A DNA stretch of 32,894 bases from Paratissierella segnis (lineage in GTDB: Bacteria; Bacillota; Clostridia; Tissierellales; Tissierellaceae): NCBI RefSeq assembly GCF_014385195.1, contig NZ_JACRTG010000021.1, forward strand, positions 1 through 32,894. Direction: 5' to 3'. A program made the position numbers and the translations under genes. Below, piece by piece: positions 1 to 7,843 of this stretch. A model generated the notes under the pieces. It was not told where the DNA came from, made no database searches, and saw only the letters and a list, made by a program, of their open reading frames with translations. The first letter of the stretch is position 1; every line of letters starts with the position of its first letter.

Positions 1-105
1 GGTACAATATACTTAATCAAACGACCTTTGAAAGAGTCGGTTTTAATATTATATTACTTTGTATTCTTTTACCAATTATTAATTAAAGAATGAGAATACA
101 CAAAA

Positions 106-177
106 TTATTTACACTGCCTAATTGTACAGCCAAGAATATCAATTATACCCATCATTATTAACTCAAATAAATTCAT
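106..177 (-). CDS. 23-aa micro-ORF coupled to the LytTR regulator
   Basis: This small ORF starts at an ATG whose A is the last base of the regulator's TAA stop (TAATG overlap), a classic coupling arrangement. A GGGAGG Shine-Dalgarno sequence sits inside the last codons of the regulator, about 8 nt before the ATG. The peptide begins MNLFELI, continues with a hydrophobic, amphipathic-looking stretch, and ends CTIRQCK with cysteines at 17 and 22. The N-terminus recalls the leader helix of AgrD-type signal precursors, and the neighbour is an AgrA/LytTR-type regulator, but it lacks the acidic C-terminal tail of AgrD and no AgrB or sensor kinase is visible before the window edge. It could be a truncated AgrD, a small membrane peptide, or a chance ORF with a good SD. 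Confidence 0.45.
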   Translation of the reverse strand: MNLFELIMMGIIDILGCTIRQCK

Positions 178-893
178 TAACCATACCTCCCAGCCAAGTT
201 TTCTTTGTATTTTCTTCCTATGGGAACTTTGGGGACTTGTACATTTGCTGAACTCAACTCAATCAGATTTTTTGCCAAGTTTATTTTCTTGATATAATTT
301 CGATTGATTATAAAGCTCTTATGACATTGAATGAAATCATCTTCCGGTAATTCATTCAACACTCTGTACAGGGTGTAGTTATTCACTTCTATTTGTTCTT
401 TATCCATTGTTACCTTAATTTTTTTATGAATTGATTCTATGTATATGATGTCCTTAGTATTTACCTTGTACATATAACTCCCTTGTTTAAATTTTATGAA
501 ATTATCTTTTTCTTCCTCTATTCCGCAATAGCCTACAAGCGTCTTTACTATCTCTATGACTTCTTTATCTTTAAAGGGCTTTATGATATAGTCATAGCAA
601 TGTATTTCTTTAAAGGCTGATAGTTCTTTATTTGGTATAGCAGTGATAAACACTATAAGTGTCAATTTATATCTGTCAATATTTCTTATCTGTTTTGCCA
701 GCTCATATCCTGAATAATCTAATAGCTGTATGTCAAGAAAAAACAAGTCATATTGCCAATCGTTTGCATATTCCAGAGCTTCTTTTGAGTATGGAGTTAT
801 TGTGGTTTCGATATCTTCATCTACTGATTTGATTATCGAATCCAGACCTTTGGCGATTATTATGTCATCTTCTACTATCATTATTTTAGTCAT
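177..893 (-). CDS. LytTR-family response regulator
   Basis: Two-domain transcription factor: receiver domain at residues ~1-120 (acidic VEDD near the N-terminus, phospho-acceptor Asp in LFFLDIQ, conserved Lys in YIIKPF) and a LytTR DNA-binding domain at ~135-238 (pattern DIIYIES...CHKSFIINRNYI). I place the start at the ATG at 893 (MTKIMIVEDD), which has an AGGA about 10 nt upstream; a GTG three codons earlier at 902 is possible but sits too close to that site. LytTR regulators usually pair with a membrane histidine kinase sensing peptides; none is present here, so the partner is either beyond the left edge or elsewhere. The short coupled ORF follows directly. It stands apart from the citF operon, which ends about 160 bp upstream at a strong terminator. 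Confidence 0.9.
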   Translation of the reverse strand: MTKIMIVEDDIIIAKGLDSIIKSVDEDIETTITPYSKEALEYANDWQYDLFFLDIQLLDYSGYELAKQIRNIDRYKLTLIVFITAIPNKELSAFKEIHCYDYIIKPFKDKEVIEIVKTLVGYCGIEEEKDNFIKFKQGSYMYKVNTKDIIYIESIHKKIKVTMDKEQIEVNNYTLYRVLNELPEDDFIQCHKSFIINRNYIKKINLAKNLIELSSANVQVPKVPIGRKYKENLAGRYG

Positions 894-929
894 GCTTTTC
901 ACATCCTAAATAAAAGTATCAATTCCCAA

Positions 930-948
930 TTGTTAAGGTTGAGCTATG
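930..948 (+). repeat. Copy 1 of a short shared intergenic motif
   Basis: The core TTGTTAAGGTTGAGCTATG recurs, inverted and with two differences, at 13485-13503. Both copies lie in gaps between operons. The rest of the gap (894-1056) shows no gene. Confidence 0.4.
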
Positions 949-1056
949 AAGCTTACCCCCCGAGACTCCTCCACTACAGTCGAGACAATGCCTTACTTAT
1001 TCTTAATTCCATTATATGCTAATTAACTGTCGAACTCAACTCAAACCCACCCAATT

Positions 1057-1082
1057 AAAAAGAGCCGCCCGAAGGCGACTCT
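1057..1082 (-). terminator. Rho-independent terminator of the methylaspartate operon
   Basis: On the minus strand a 9-bp stem (AGAGTCGCC / GGCGGCTCT, one G-U) closes a UUCG tetraloop and is followed by a T run. It lies immediately after the citF stop codon. Confidence 0.92.
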
Positions 1083-1087
1083 CTTTA

Positions 1088-2569
1088 TCATTTCTTTACT
1101 TCATATATATAATCTATTATACTTCCATCTCTGTATTCGGACAATCCAATAATTCTATCCGTCTTTTCAATATTCTTTGCTTTTCCCATTATCCGTTCAG
1201 AATATCCCTTTAAATCCTTGATATCTATTACATTCAACTTTGCTTCTTTAAATTTTGAAATTAAATCTTCTCTTAAAGGATTGACACAGATTCCTCTTTC
1301 TGTAACCAATACATCTACAGTGCTTCCGGGAGTTGTGATTACGTCTACTTTATCCTTAATAAGAGGGATTCTTGAGGAGAACAGCTTAGAAACTATAATC
1401 GATATTTTGCTTCCTGCTGCTGTATCCTGATGACCTCCTGAGCCGCCCATCAGCAATCCATGTGAGCCTGTAGTTACATTGACATTGAAATCTGTATCTA
1501 TTTCAGTGGCTCCAAGTATGACTATGTCCAAATTGTCTACTACTGCTGATACCTCCGGATTACCGTATTGTGACCCACTCATTCTCAAGTGGTTTGCATT
1601 TTTCTTTAGTGATTCAATGGCTTGCAAATCAAAGCATTGAACATCATATAAACAGTCAAATAGCCCTTCTTCAAGCATATCCGTCAGAAAACCTGTGATA
1701 CCGCCTGATGCAAAGCTTCCCTTTATATTATTTTCTATCATATAATCTCTTAAAAATGATGTAACCGCCAAGGAAATACCGCCTGCACCTGATTGATAAC
1801 TCATTCCGTCTTTGAGAAGTCCCGTGGCTTCCATTACCTTCAATGTATCCTTTGCTATTTTCAGCCCTATGGGATCCTTGGTAATCATTGTAGTACCTGA
1901 TACTATCCCTGATTTTAAACCTATGGAATCCACCAGCAATATATGATCTACATAATCCTCTGTAATATCTGCGGGATAGTTTGGATATGGCATTAAGGAG
2001 TCAGTCACAGCCACTACCTTTTTAGCCATCATGCTGTCAGCAATTGCATATCCCAAAGAACCGCAGGAGTTAATGCCATTTACACCTGAAATATTGCCCT
2101 TATCGTCTGAGCTTGGAGATGTGATAAATGCCACATCTATATTTATATCCCCGTTTAAAATGGATCTTGCACGTCCTCCATGAGACTGCATAATGATGTG
2201 TCCTTTTAGTTCTCCATGGCTGATAGCTTCCCCTAAAGGTCCTGAAATATATGATGTTACAATATTCTTTATAGTTCCATCTTTTAATAGTGGAATCAAT
2301 TCGCTATGCGCTGGGAAAAGTGAACTTGCTACCAAAGTTACATCCTTAATACCCAAAGCTTGAACTTCCTTCATTATTAAATTTAATACCTTATCTCCAT
2401 TTCTTAAATGATGATGGAAGGAAAGCACGGCTCCATCTTGTATATCAAGGGATCTCAACAGTTCTACAATATCCTTGGTGATTTTGCTTGGCTTTTGCCC
2501 TTTTGTGGGATAATCGGATTTGTCTATGATTTTTACAGTATTTAAGTTATCCTTATTTAAGTAGTCCAT
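1088..2569 (-). CDS. citF: Citramalate (citrate) lyase alpha subunit
   Basis: Homologous to CitF, the acyl-carrier-protein transferase subunit that moves the substrate acid onto the thiol carrier with release of acetate. In this operon the substrate is most likely (S)-citramalate, with acetate and pyruvate as the final products, because all upstream genes belong to the methylaspartate pathway. About 493 aa, close to the usual ~500 aa, with glycine-rich CoA-transferase-like stretches (TGSHGLLMGGSGGHQD, TPGSTVDVLVTERGICVNP). The start is set at the ATG at 2569, which has AAGGAGG six bases upstream; a GTG at 2593 would add eight residues but lacks a good site. It overlaps the end of citE by 17 nt, indicating coupling. 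Last gene of the operon. The substrate assignment is inferred from context, not readable from the protein alone. Confidence 0.93.
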   Translation of the reverse strand: MDYLNKDNLNTVKIIDKSDYPTKGQKPSKITKDIVELLRSLDIQDGAVLSFHHHLRNGDKVLNLIMKEVQALGIKDVTLVASSLFPAHSELIPLLKDGTIKNIVTSYISGPLGEAISHGELKGHIIMQSHGGRARSILNGDINIDVAFITSPSSDDKGNISGVNGINSCGSLGYAIADSMMAKKVVAVTDSLMPYPNYPADITEDYVDHILLVDSIGLKSGIVSGTTMITKDPIGLKIAKDTLKVMEATGLLKDGMSYQSGAGGISLAVTSFLRDYMIENNIKGSFASGGITGFLTDMLEEGLFDCLYDVQCFDLQAIESLKKNANHLRMSGSQYGNPEVSAVVDNLDIVILGATEIDTDFNVNVTTGSHGLLMGGSGGHQDTAAGSKISIIVSKLFSSRIPLIKDKVDVITTPGSTVDVLVTERGICVNPLREDLISKFKEAKLNVIDIKDLKGYSERIMGKAKNIEKTDRIIGLSEYRDGSIIDYIYEVKK

Positions 2570-3413
2570 CACATTCCTCCTTATATACTCCACCCATTTT
2601 CAGTAAATTTACTGCCCGCTTGATAATAGGCAAATCTACCATCTTACCATCAAGGGAAAAAGCACCTAATCCTTTTTCCCTTGCAGACTTTACAGCTTCC
2701 ATAACTCTAACAGCATATTCTAATTCCTCTTTTGAAGGCGAAAAAATTTCATTTACTATGTCTACATGTCTGGGACTTATCAAAGCTTTGCCTGTCATTC
2801 CCAAATCCTTCGCATTTAGGGTATCTATTTTTAATCCTTCATAATCATCCGTGTCAGTCCATGGAGTATCTATAGCTTCTATCTGCAATGCCTTTGATAC
2901 AGCAATGATACGTGATCTTGCATATCTGATTTCATCTGACTTCTTTGTCCTTTTAGCACCTAAGTCCAATGTCAAATCCTCTGCGCCTAACAATACTCCT
3001 ATTACTTTTTTTGATTTGCTTAAGATTTCCAAGGAAAGTTCCAAACCCATAGCTGTTTCTATAAGTCCAATGATTTTAAAGTCTATATTATTTTCATCTA
3101 AGTATATATCCAGAGCCTCCATTGACTCAATGCTTGCCTTTGGAAGTACAATTCCTTTAACGTTTAAATCTTTAACTACATCCAAATCCTCATAGAAGTA
3201 GGGGCTGTCAAGTGGATTTATTCTAATAAATACATCGGCATTTCTGTCAAAGGTATTTATATATTCTTTAACCAATATTCTTGCTGAATCTTTTTCATTT
3301 ATCGCTACCGCATCTTCTAAATCTATAATATAGGCATCAGCGCCCAATATATCTGAATTTAATAACATACCCGGGTTGTTTCCTGGGATAAATAACAAGG
3401 TTCTATAGCTCAT
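2553..3413 (-). CDS. citE: Citramalate (citrate) lyase beta subunit
   Basis: CitE-family aldolase-type lyase subunit (286 aa, normal length) that cleaves the carrier-bound acid; here probably citramalyl-carrier to acetyl-carrier plus pyruvate. The N-terminus RTLLFIPGNNPGML, the DLEDAV segment and FIRINPLDS (substrate-binding Arg region) are family hallmarks, followed by the acidic GAEDLTLDLG stretch that contributes a Mg2+ ligand in this TIM-barrel family. It starts 11 nt inside citD with a GGGGG ribosome site and overlaps citF at its 3' end, so D, E and F are tightly coupled. Database labels will probably read citrate lyase; the gene neighbourhood argues for citramalate. Confidence 0.94.
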   Translation of the reverse strand: MSYRTLLFIPGNNPGMLLNSDILGADAYIIDLEDAVAINEKDSARILVKEYINTFDRNADVFIRINPLDSPYFYEDLDVVKDLNVKGIVLPKASIESMEALDIYLDENNIDFKIIGLIETAMGLELSLEILSKSKKVIGVLLGAEDLTLDLGAKRTKKSDEIRYARSRIIAVSKALQIEAIDTPWTDTDDYEGLKIDTLNAKDLGMTGKALISPRHVDIVNEIFSPSKEELEYAVRVMEAVKSAREKGLGAFSLDGKMVDLPIIKRAVNLLKMGGVYKEECDGLLK

Positions 3414-3684
3414 TTTCTATCCCCCTTTTGATACATGTCTTTACTCTTGCTCTTATGGTAAAGTCCAATGCACCTTTGTCTTTAGCAATGACTTTTGCAT
3501 CTTTTATGCCTTCTTCAGCTAAAGTATCTAAGATCACTTTTCTTATACTATCGCCGAACTGTTTGTATACTACGCTTTCTATTTCAACTTCCAGGCTTCC
3601 TTCTCCCGGCGACATCATAATCAATATATCGTTAGATTCCACGGAGCCTGCTTTTGCAATCTTTGTTATTCTTCTTTCTTCCAT
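3403..3684 (-). CDS. citD: Citramalate (citrate) lyase acyl carrier protein (gamma)
   Basis: 93-aa acyl carrier subunit. The segment AGSVESNDI aligns with AGTLESSD of Klebsiella CitD, which puts the prosthetic-group serine at Ser17. In the family this serine carries 2'-(5''-triphosphoribosyl)-3'-dephospho-CoA. The ending DKGALDFTIRARV is also typical. It begins 19 nt inside the mesaconase beta gene with a GAGAGGAG site. The genes that make and load the cofactor (citX, citG) and acetylate it (citC) are not in the window, so they must lie elsewhere. Confidence 0.92.
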   Translation of the reverse strand: MEERRITKIAKAGSVESNDILIMMSPGEGSLEVEIESVVYKQFGDSIRKVILDTLAEEGIKDAKVIAKDKGALDFTIRARVKTCIKRGIENEL

Positions 3685-4229
3685 TTAAGATACTCCTCTC
3701 TGCCCAATTCATAAAGGTTGTTTCCTTTAGAATCTATGATTACAGTAGCCGGAAAATCTTCTACATATATTTTTCTTATAGCTTCCGCTCCTAAATCTTC
3801 ATAAGCGACAATTTCAGAAGTTTTGATTTTCTTGGATATAAGAGCTCCCGCTCCGCCTATAGCTGCAAAATATACTGCACCATGCTCTACCATCTTTTTA
3901 ACTACTTCCGGCCCTCTCTTGCCCTTACCGACCATTCCCATCAAGCCTAAATCCAGTAATGCAGGTGTATAAGCATCCATCCTATAGCTGGTTGTAGGTC
4001 CGGCAGAACCCAGTGCCTGTCCTTCCTTTGCAGGTGTTGGTCCTACATAGAATATACAAGCACCCTTTACATCTATAGGGAGTTCTTTCCCTGATTCAAC
4101 CAACTCAACTAGACGTTTGTGAGCTGCATCCCTTGCTGTATACATATATCCGGTAATCAAAACATTGTCTCCCGGTTTCAAATCCTTCAAGGCTTCCTTA
4201 GTGAATGGCGTATTCAATTTAATTTCCAT
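3666..4229 (-). CDS. Mesaconase / class I fumarate hydratase, beta subunit
   Basis: C-terminal-type subunit of a two-subunit, iron-sulfur class I hydratase (187 aa). Motifs GDNVLITGYMYTARDAAHKRL, FYVGPTPA, GSAGPTTSYRMD and MVGKGKRG are those of fumarase class I beta chains. Class I enzymes of this kind can hydrate mesaconate to (S)-citramalate, and the position between methylaspartate ammonia-lyase and citramalate-lyase genes makes that the expected reaction. Activity on fumarate as well is likely and cannot be excluded from sequence. Strong AGGAGGG site; separated by 10 nt from the alpha gene. Confidence 0.9.
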   Translation of the reverse strand: MEIKLNTPFTKEALKDLKPGDNVLITGYMYTARDAAHKRLVELVESGKELPIDVKGACIFYVGPTPAKEGQALGSAGPTTSYRMDAYTPALLDLGLMGMVGKGKRGPEVVKKMVEHGAVYFAAIGGAGALISKKIKTSEIVAYEDLGAEAIRKIYVEDFPATVIIDSKGNNLYELGREEYLKWKKEE

Positions 4230-4239
4230 GTTTACCCTC

Positions 4240-5082
4240 CTAAAGTGTTACTTCTTTGTGCCTTGTTGCATGACAGTTAATGTTTACAGCAACAGGTAAT
4301 CCAGCTATATGTGTTGGATAATATTCTATAGCTACTTTTAAAGCAGTGGTTTTGCCTCCAAACCCTTGGGGTCCTATACCCAAAGCATTTATTTCTTCAA
4401 GCAATTCCTTTTCCAAATCAGCATAGAATGGATTCTCATTATATTTGTTCAAATCCCTCATCAAAGCTTTCTTAGCTATTAGAGTTACTTTCTCAAATGT
4501 TCCTCCAATTCCTATTCCCACTACTATTGGAGGGCATGGGTTCGGTCCTGCAAGTTCAACGGTTTCAAGTACAAAATCCTTTACACCTTGTAACCCATCT
4601 GAAGGTTTTAACATCTTAAGCCTTGACATATTTTCGGAACCAAATCCTTTAGCCGCAACAATTAGAGTAAGTTTGTCTCCGGGAACTATTTCATAGTTCA
4701 CTACTGCGGGGGTATTGTCCTTAGTATTGACTCTATTCAATGGATCTTTAACTACGGATTTTCGCAGATAGCCTTCTTCATAACCTTGTCTTACGCCTTC
4801 ATTGATTGCATCTTCAATAAAACCGTTCTCAATTACTACTTCCTGTCCCATCTTTACAAATACTACGGTCATACCTGTGTCTTGACACATAGGTACTCTT
4901 TCATTTGAGGCAATTTCTGCATTTTCTATAATCTTATCAAGTATATCTTGAGAAAGTTTCCAATCATCATCTTCTCTGGCTTTCTTTAAGCTTTCCATTA
5001 CGTCTCTTGGCAGAAAATAATTTGCTTCTATTACCATATTCTTTACTGCTTCAGTAATTTTACAGGCATCTATCGTTCTCAA
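4240..5082 (-). CDS. Mesaconase / class I fumarate hydratase, alpha subunit
   Basis: N-terminal-type subunit carrying the [4Fe-4S] cluster of a class I hydratase (280 aa). Three conserved cysteines are visible: C66 (PMCQDTG), C183 (GPNPCPP) and C270 (INCHATRHKE), as expected for cluster ligation. The segment GIGIGGTFEK and GPQGFGGKTTALKV are family signatures. The gene starts with TTG at 5082 with GGGAAG eight bases upstream; no in-frame ATG is available between it and mal. With the beta subunit it should convert mesaconate, the product of mal, to citramalate. An oxygen-sensitive enzyme of this type suits an anaerobe. Confidence 0.91.
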   Translation of the reverse strand: MRTIDACKITEAVKNMVIEANYFLPRDVMESLKKAREDDDWKLSQDILDKIIENAEIASNERVPMCQDTGMTVVFVKMGQEVVIENGFIEDAINEGVRQGYEEGYLRKSVVKDPLNRVNTKDNTPAVVNYEIVPGDKLTLIVAAKGFGSENMSRLKMLKPSDGLQGVKDFVLETVELAGPNPCPPIVVGIGIGGTFEKVTLIAKKALMRDLNKYNENPFYADLEKELLEEINALGIGPQGFGGKTTALKVAIEYYPTHIAGLPVAVNINCHATRHKEVTL

Positions 5083-5105
5083 ATTTACACTTCCCTTATC
5101 TAACT

Positions 5106-6347
5106 TTAGGCTCTTCTGTTTGCTAAAGCCAATACTCTGTTCATTTCGTTATTGATTATCATATATCCTTCATCTACACCCATACCCGGTTTAGCAAGAG
5201 TTTGTTTTGCTCCGCAAGCAATTGCAATGTTGCAGCAAACTTCAGCACTTCTATTGGTTTCATTGCATGTTCCACCACAATATGCTCCGATACCTTTTTC
5301 TTCACAATACAAAAGTGCTTCGATTGTATTGTTGATTCCACCCAAATCAGGAGTTTTAACTTGAATCATATGCCCTGCTTTGTTGTCTGCGAACAATTTA
5401 ACATCTTCTAAAGTATTGCACCATTCATCTGCTACCAACTCAACGTTTATTCCTCTTGAGTCCAATTCAGCTCTTAAGTCCCTCATAGCTTCCATTTGTT
5501 CTTGCCTTCCGCCTACATCCATAGGTCCTTCAATTCTCAATTTATATGGCTTAGCAGCTTCTTCTAATGTTGCAAGGTAATCTGCCATTTTTTTAGTATC
5601 ATCATTTAACAATTGTCCTATTGTACCATATACGTCAATATGGAATATAGGGTTGTAGTCTTCTGTTGTCTTGTATTGATTAACTCTGTCTCTTAACCAT
5701 TCTATATATTCTTTTAGCAATTCGCCTTTAAACCCCAATTTTTCTTCAACATTGTTGAATAATCCATGAGGCAATACATCTGCACCCTTGATTATCATTT
5801 TATCGGCATTCATATATCTGTCATCACCTGATTGAGTAAATATAGGAATCCTCTTTAACTCAATATTTGTGTTGTATTCTCCTTTAATAACTTCAGCCAT
5901 GGTTATCTTCTTGGATTTAGCAACAGCATCCAAAATTGCCTGAGTAATACCATATCTAATGGCAGTGTGCAATCTCTTTCCATTGACTTTAAGATGATCA
6001 AATTCTTCAGCTAAAGCTTTAAAGTTATCAGCATCCCTACCTACTAACAATGGTTTGATATCTTTTTCTATAACAGGTATAAAATCTTTTGCCAAAAATA
6101 GCGGATCTCTTCCGCCTGCTCCGGAGTATTGAACAGCAGCACAATCCCCGTATGCAACTTGCCCATCTTCTAATATCAGCATTACAGAGATGCTCTCTCC
6201 TGCTTGCCTAATAGCTGAAAATCCATCTAGCTGAGGTTCTCCTATGTAGAATAAACCATCGTGTTTAGCTCCCATTTTTATAGCCTTTTGATCATCAAAA
6301 TAAAATCCCGTCTTACCTTCTGAACATATCAAATCTACTATTTTCAT
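5106..6347 (-). CDS. mal: Methylaspartate ammonia-lyase
   Basis: Enolase-superfamily enzyme removing ammonia from (2S,3S)-3-methylaspartate to give mesaconate. Length is 413 aa, matching the Clostridium tetanomorphum enzyme, and the catalytic positions fall on the same numbers: His194 (LPHGLFNN) and Lys331 (QVKTPDLGG) as acid/base pair, Asp238 (HIDVYG), Glu273 (RIEGP) and Asp307 (VADEW) as Mg2+ ligands, Ser173 in TQSG. The C-terminus has GGTCNETNRSAEVC, also characteristic. ATG start with GGGGG site, 27 nt after glmE. This gene fixes the identity of the whole operon. Confidence 0.97.
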   Translation of the reverse strand: MKIVDLICSEGKTGFYFDDQKAIKMGAKHDGLFYIGEPQLDGFSAIRQAGESISVMLILEDGQVAYGDCAAVQYSGAGGRDPLFLAKDFIPVIEKDIKPLLVGRDADNFKALAEEFDHLKVNGKRLHTAIRYGITQAILDAVAKSKKITMAEVIKGEYNTNIELKRIPIFTQSGDDRYMNADKMIIKGADVLPHGLFNNVEEKLGFKGELLKEYIEWLRDRVNQYKTTEDYNPIFHIDVYGTIGQLLNDDTKKMADYLATLEEAAKPYKLRIEGPMDVGGRQEQMEAMRDLRAELDSRGINVELVADEWCNTLEDVKLFADNKAGHMIQVKTPDLGGINNTIEALLYCEEKGIGAYCGGTCNETNRSAEVCCNIAIACGAKQTLAKPGMGVDEGYMIINNEMNRVLALANRRA

Positions 6348-6374
6348 TATATATTCCCCCTATTATTAGTTTGC

Positions 6375-7832
6375 TTATTTGCCTTCCGGCCTTCCAATCA
6401 ATCTGCCTTTTCCAACTGCAAATATATCGTCAACTGTCATTTGGAAACTTACTTTTCTATTTTCATATCTTGCTCTTTCTTCAAGTTTTTCTCTGCTGAA
6501 ATCGATCAGTTCCTTTGTAAAAGGAACATTTCCTGCCATTAAATATCTAACAGCACCGTCATTATCACGTGCCGGCATCATCTTACCGCAGTTATATTTT
6601 GAAGGTGCAAACGGAATATCAATTACTCCTAATTCAAATGCCTTTACTGTACCAACTGCCAAATCACCTTTCCCAAGCTCAAATGTTTTATCCATGATAC
6701 AAGCTGTTTCCGCCTTTACTACTTCCATTTCAGCCTCTATTTCTTTACTAATCGGCATTCTTTGACCCTCAAGCATACTAAGCACCATTTTGGTTGCTCT
6801 AATTCCCGCAGCATTTGCCTCTTTTGTAGGAATACCTATAGCTTCATGAGGAGTCTTAACAATAACCTTTGTTGCCCCTGACAAAGCTGCCGTTGCCGAA
6901 CCAAAGGATATTACTCCAAAGGCTTTTGCTTCATCTTCAGGGAATCCGCCCATCCATTGATGAAAAACAGTTGTAAGATATACATCATCATAACCATATA
7001 ATTTAAGATATTTTTCAGTCATTTCTTCAAGTACCTTGATGGCTGTAACATCCTGAACCATATTTCCGCATTGCCCGAATCCCACCGTTATACTTTTAAC
7101 TCCTTGTTCTGCTGCTAATAACGCTTCTATTATTCCTGTAACAATTGCCATTGAAGGCGGTACTAAGGTTCCTGTTAACGGTCCGAATGGTTCTCTATTT
7201 ATTTCAATACCTTGTTCTCCATAGAAACCTACTAATCTATCACAATATTGCCAATCGGACAAAGATTTTTCAACCGATACGCCTTTTGCATAAGGGATAT
7301 TGTAGCTAATTCCTCCACCTTCGTTTGAAGTCCATCCTGATGCATGAATGATTTCTGCCAATAATCTTGAATCCGGTGTACCATGTCTTGCCTGTACCGG
7401 CTTATCTACGCTTTCAAATACCTCTCTGCACCCCTTAACTCCATGATTTACAGCCGGAAACCCGTTTAATAAAGATCTGTTGTTTTTAATCGACTCCTTA
7501 ATTCCGACTTCACATTCGTCATATCTATTTTGTCTTGTATAGGAATCTATGGTTGAAGGCAATAAATCAGCTCCGCCTTCCTTTGAAAGATAATTTAACA
7601 ATTCAATATGTTTATCAATTAATGCAACGCCCGCTCTAGGCTGAGCCAAAGTAATTCCTTCTTCTTTGGCCTTTTTTAATTTCTTTGCAAAGTTCTTTTC
7701 ATCGGGAACTTTTTTTAAGTAATCGACTGCTTCTTTCAAATCCACATCTTTGCCTGTTGGCCAATGTGATAAGACATCTTTTCTCATTTCAAAAAACTCG
7801 CCATCGGAAAGCCTTTTATTCCTTAATTTCAT
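6375..7832 (-). CDS. glmE: Glutamate mutase epsilon (catalytic) subunit
   Basis: Large subunit of adenosylcobalamin-dependent glutamate mutase (L-glutamate to (2S,3S)-3-methylaspartate). At 485 aa it matches the ~483 aa clostridial GlmE/MutE. Recognisable stretches include QPRAGVALIDKHIELL near residue 65, NHGVKGCREVFESVDKPVQARHGTPD near 125-155, and GFGQCGNMVQD. It forms the TIM barrel that holds substrate beneath the cobalamin bound by GlmS. ATG start with a GGGGG site; 11 nt after glmL. Confidence 0.96.
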   Translation of the reverse strand: MKLRNKRLSDGEFFEMRKDVLSHWPTGKDVDLKEAVDYLKKVPDEKNFAKKLKKAKEEGITLAQPRAGVALIDKHIELLNYLSKEGGADLLPSTIDSYTRQNRYDECEVGIKESIKNNRSLLNGFPAVNHGVKGCREVFESVDKPVQARHGTPDSRLLAEIIHASGWTSNEGGGISYNIPYAKGVSVEKSLSDWQYCDRLVGFYGEQGIEINREPFGPLTGTLVPPSMAIVTGIIEALLAAEQGVKSITVGFGQCGNMVQDVTAIKVLEEMTEKYLKLYGYDDVYLTTVFHQWMGGFPEDEAKAFGVISFGSATAALSGATKVIVKTPHEAIGIPTKEANAAGIRATKMVLSMLEGQRMPISKEIEAEMEVVKAETACIMDKTFELGKGDLAVGTVKAFELGVIDIPFAPSKYNCGKMMPARDNDGAVRYLMAGNVPFTKELIDFSREKLEERARYENRKVSFQMTVDDIFAVGKGRLIGRPEGK

Positions 7833-7843
7833 CAGTTTTCCCC

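Noticed and set aside
1..105. Terminator or further gene at the left edge
   Set aside because: The AAACGAC/GTCGGTTT pairing has a bulge and no good T run, and I find no convincing reading frame.
2570..2593. GTG start extending citF by eight residues
   Set aside because: ATG at 2569 has AAGGAGG at ideal spacing.
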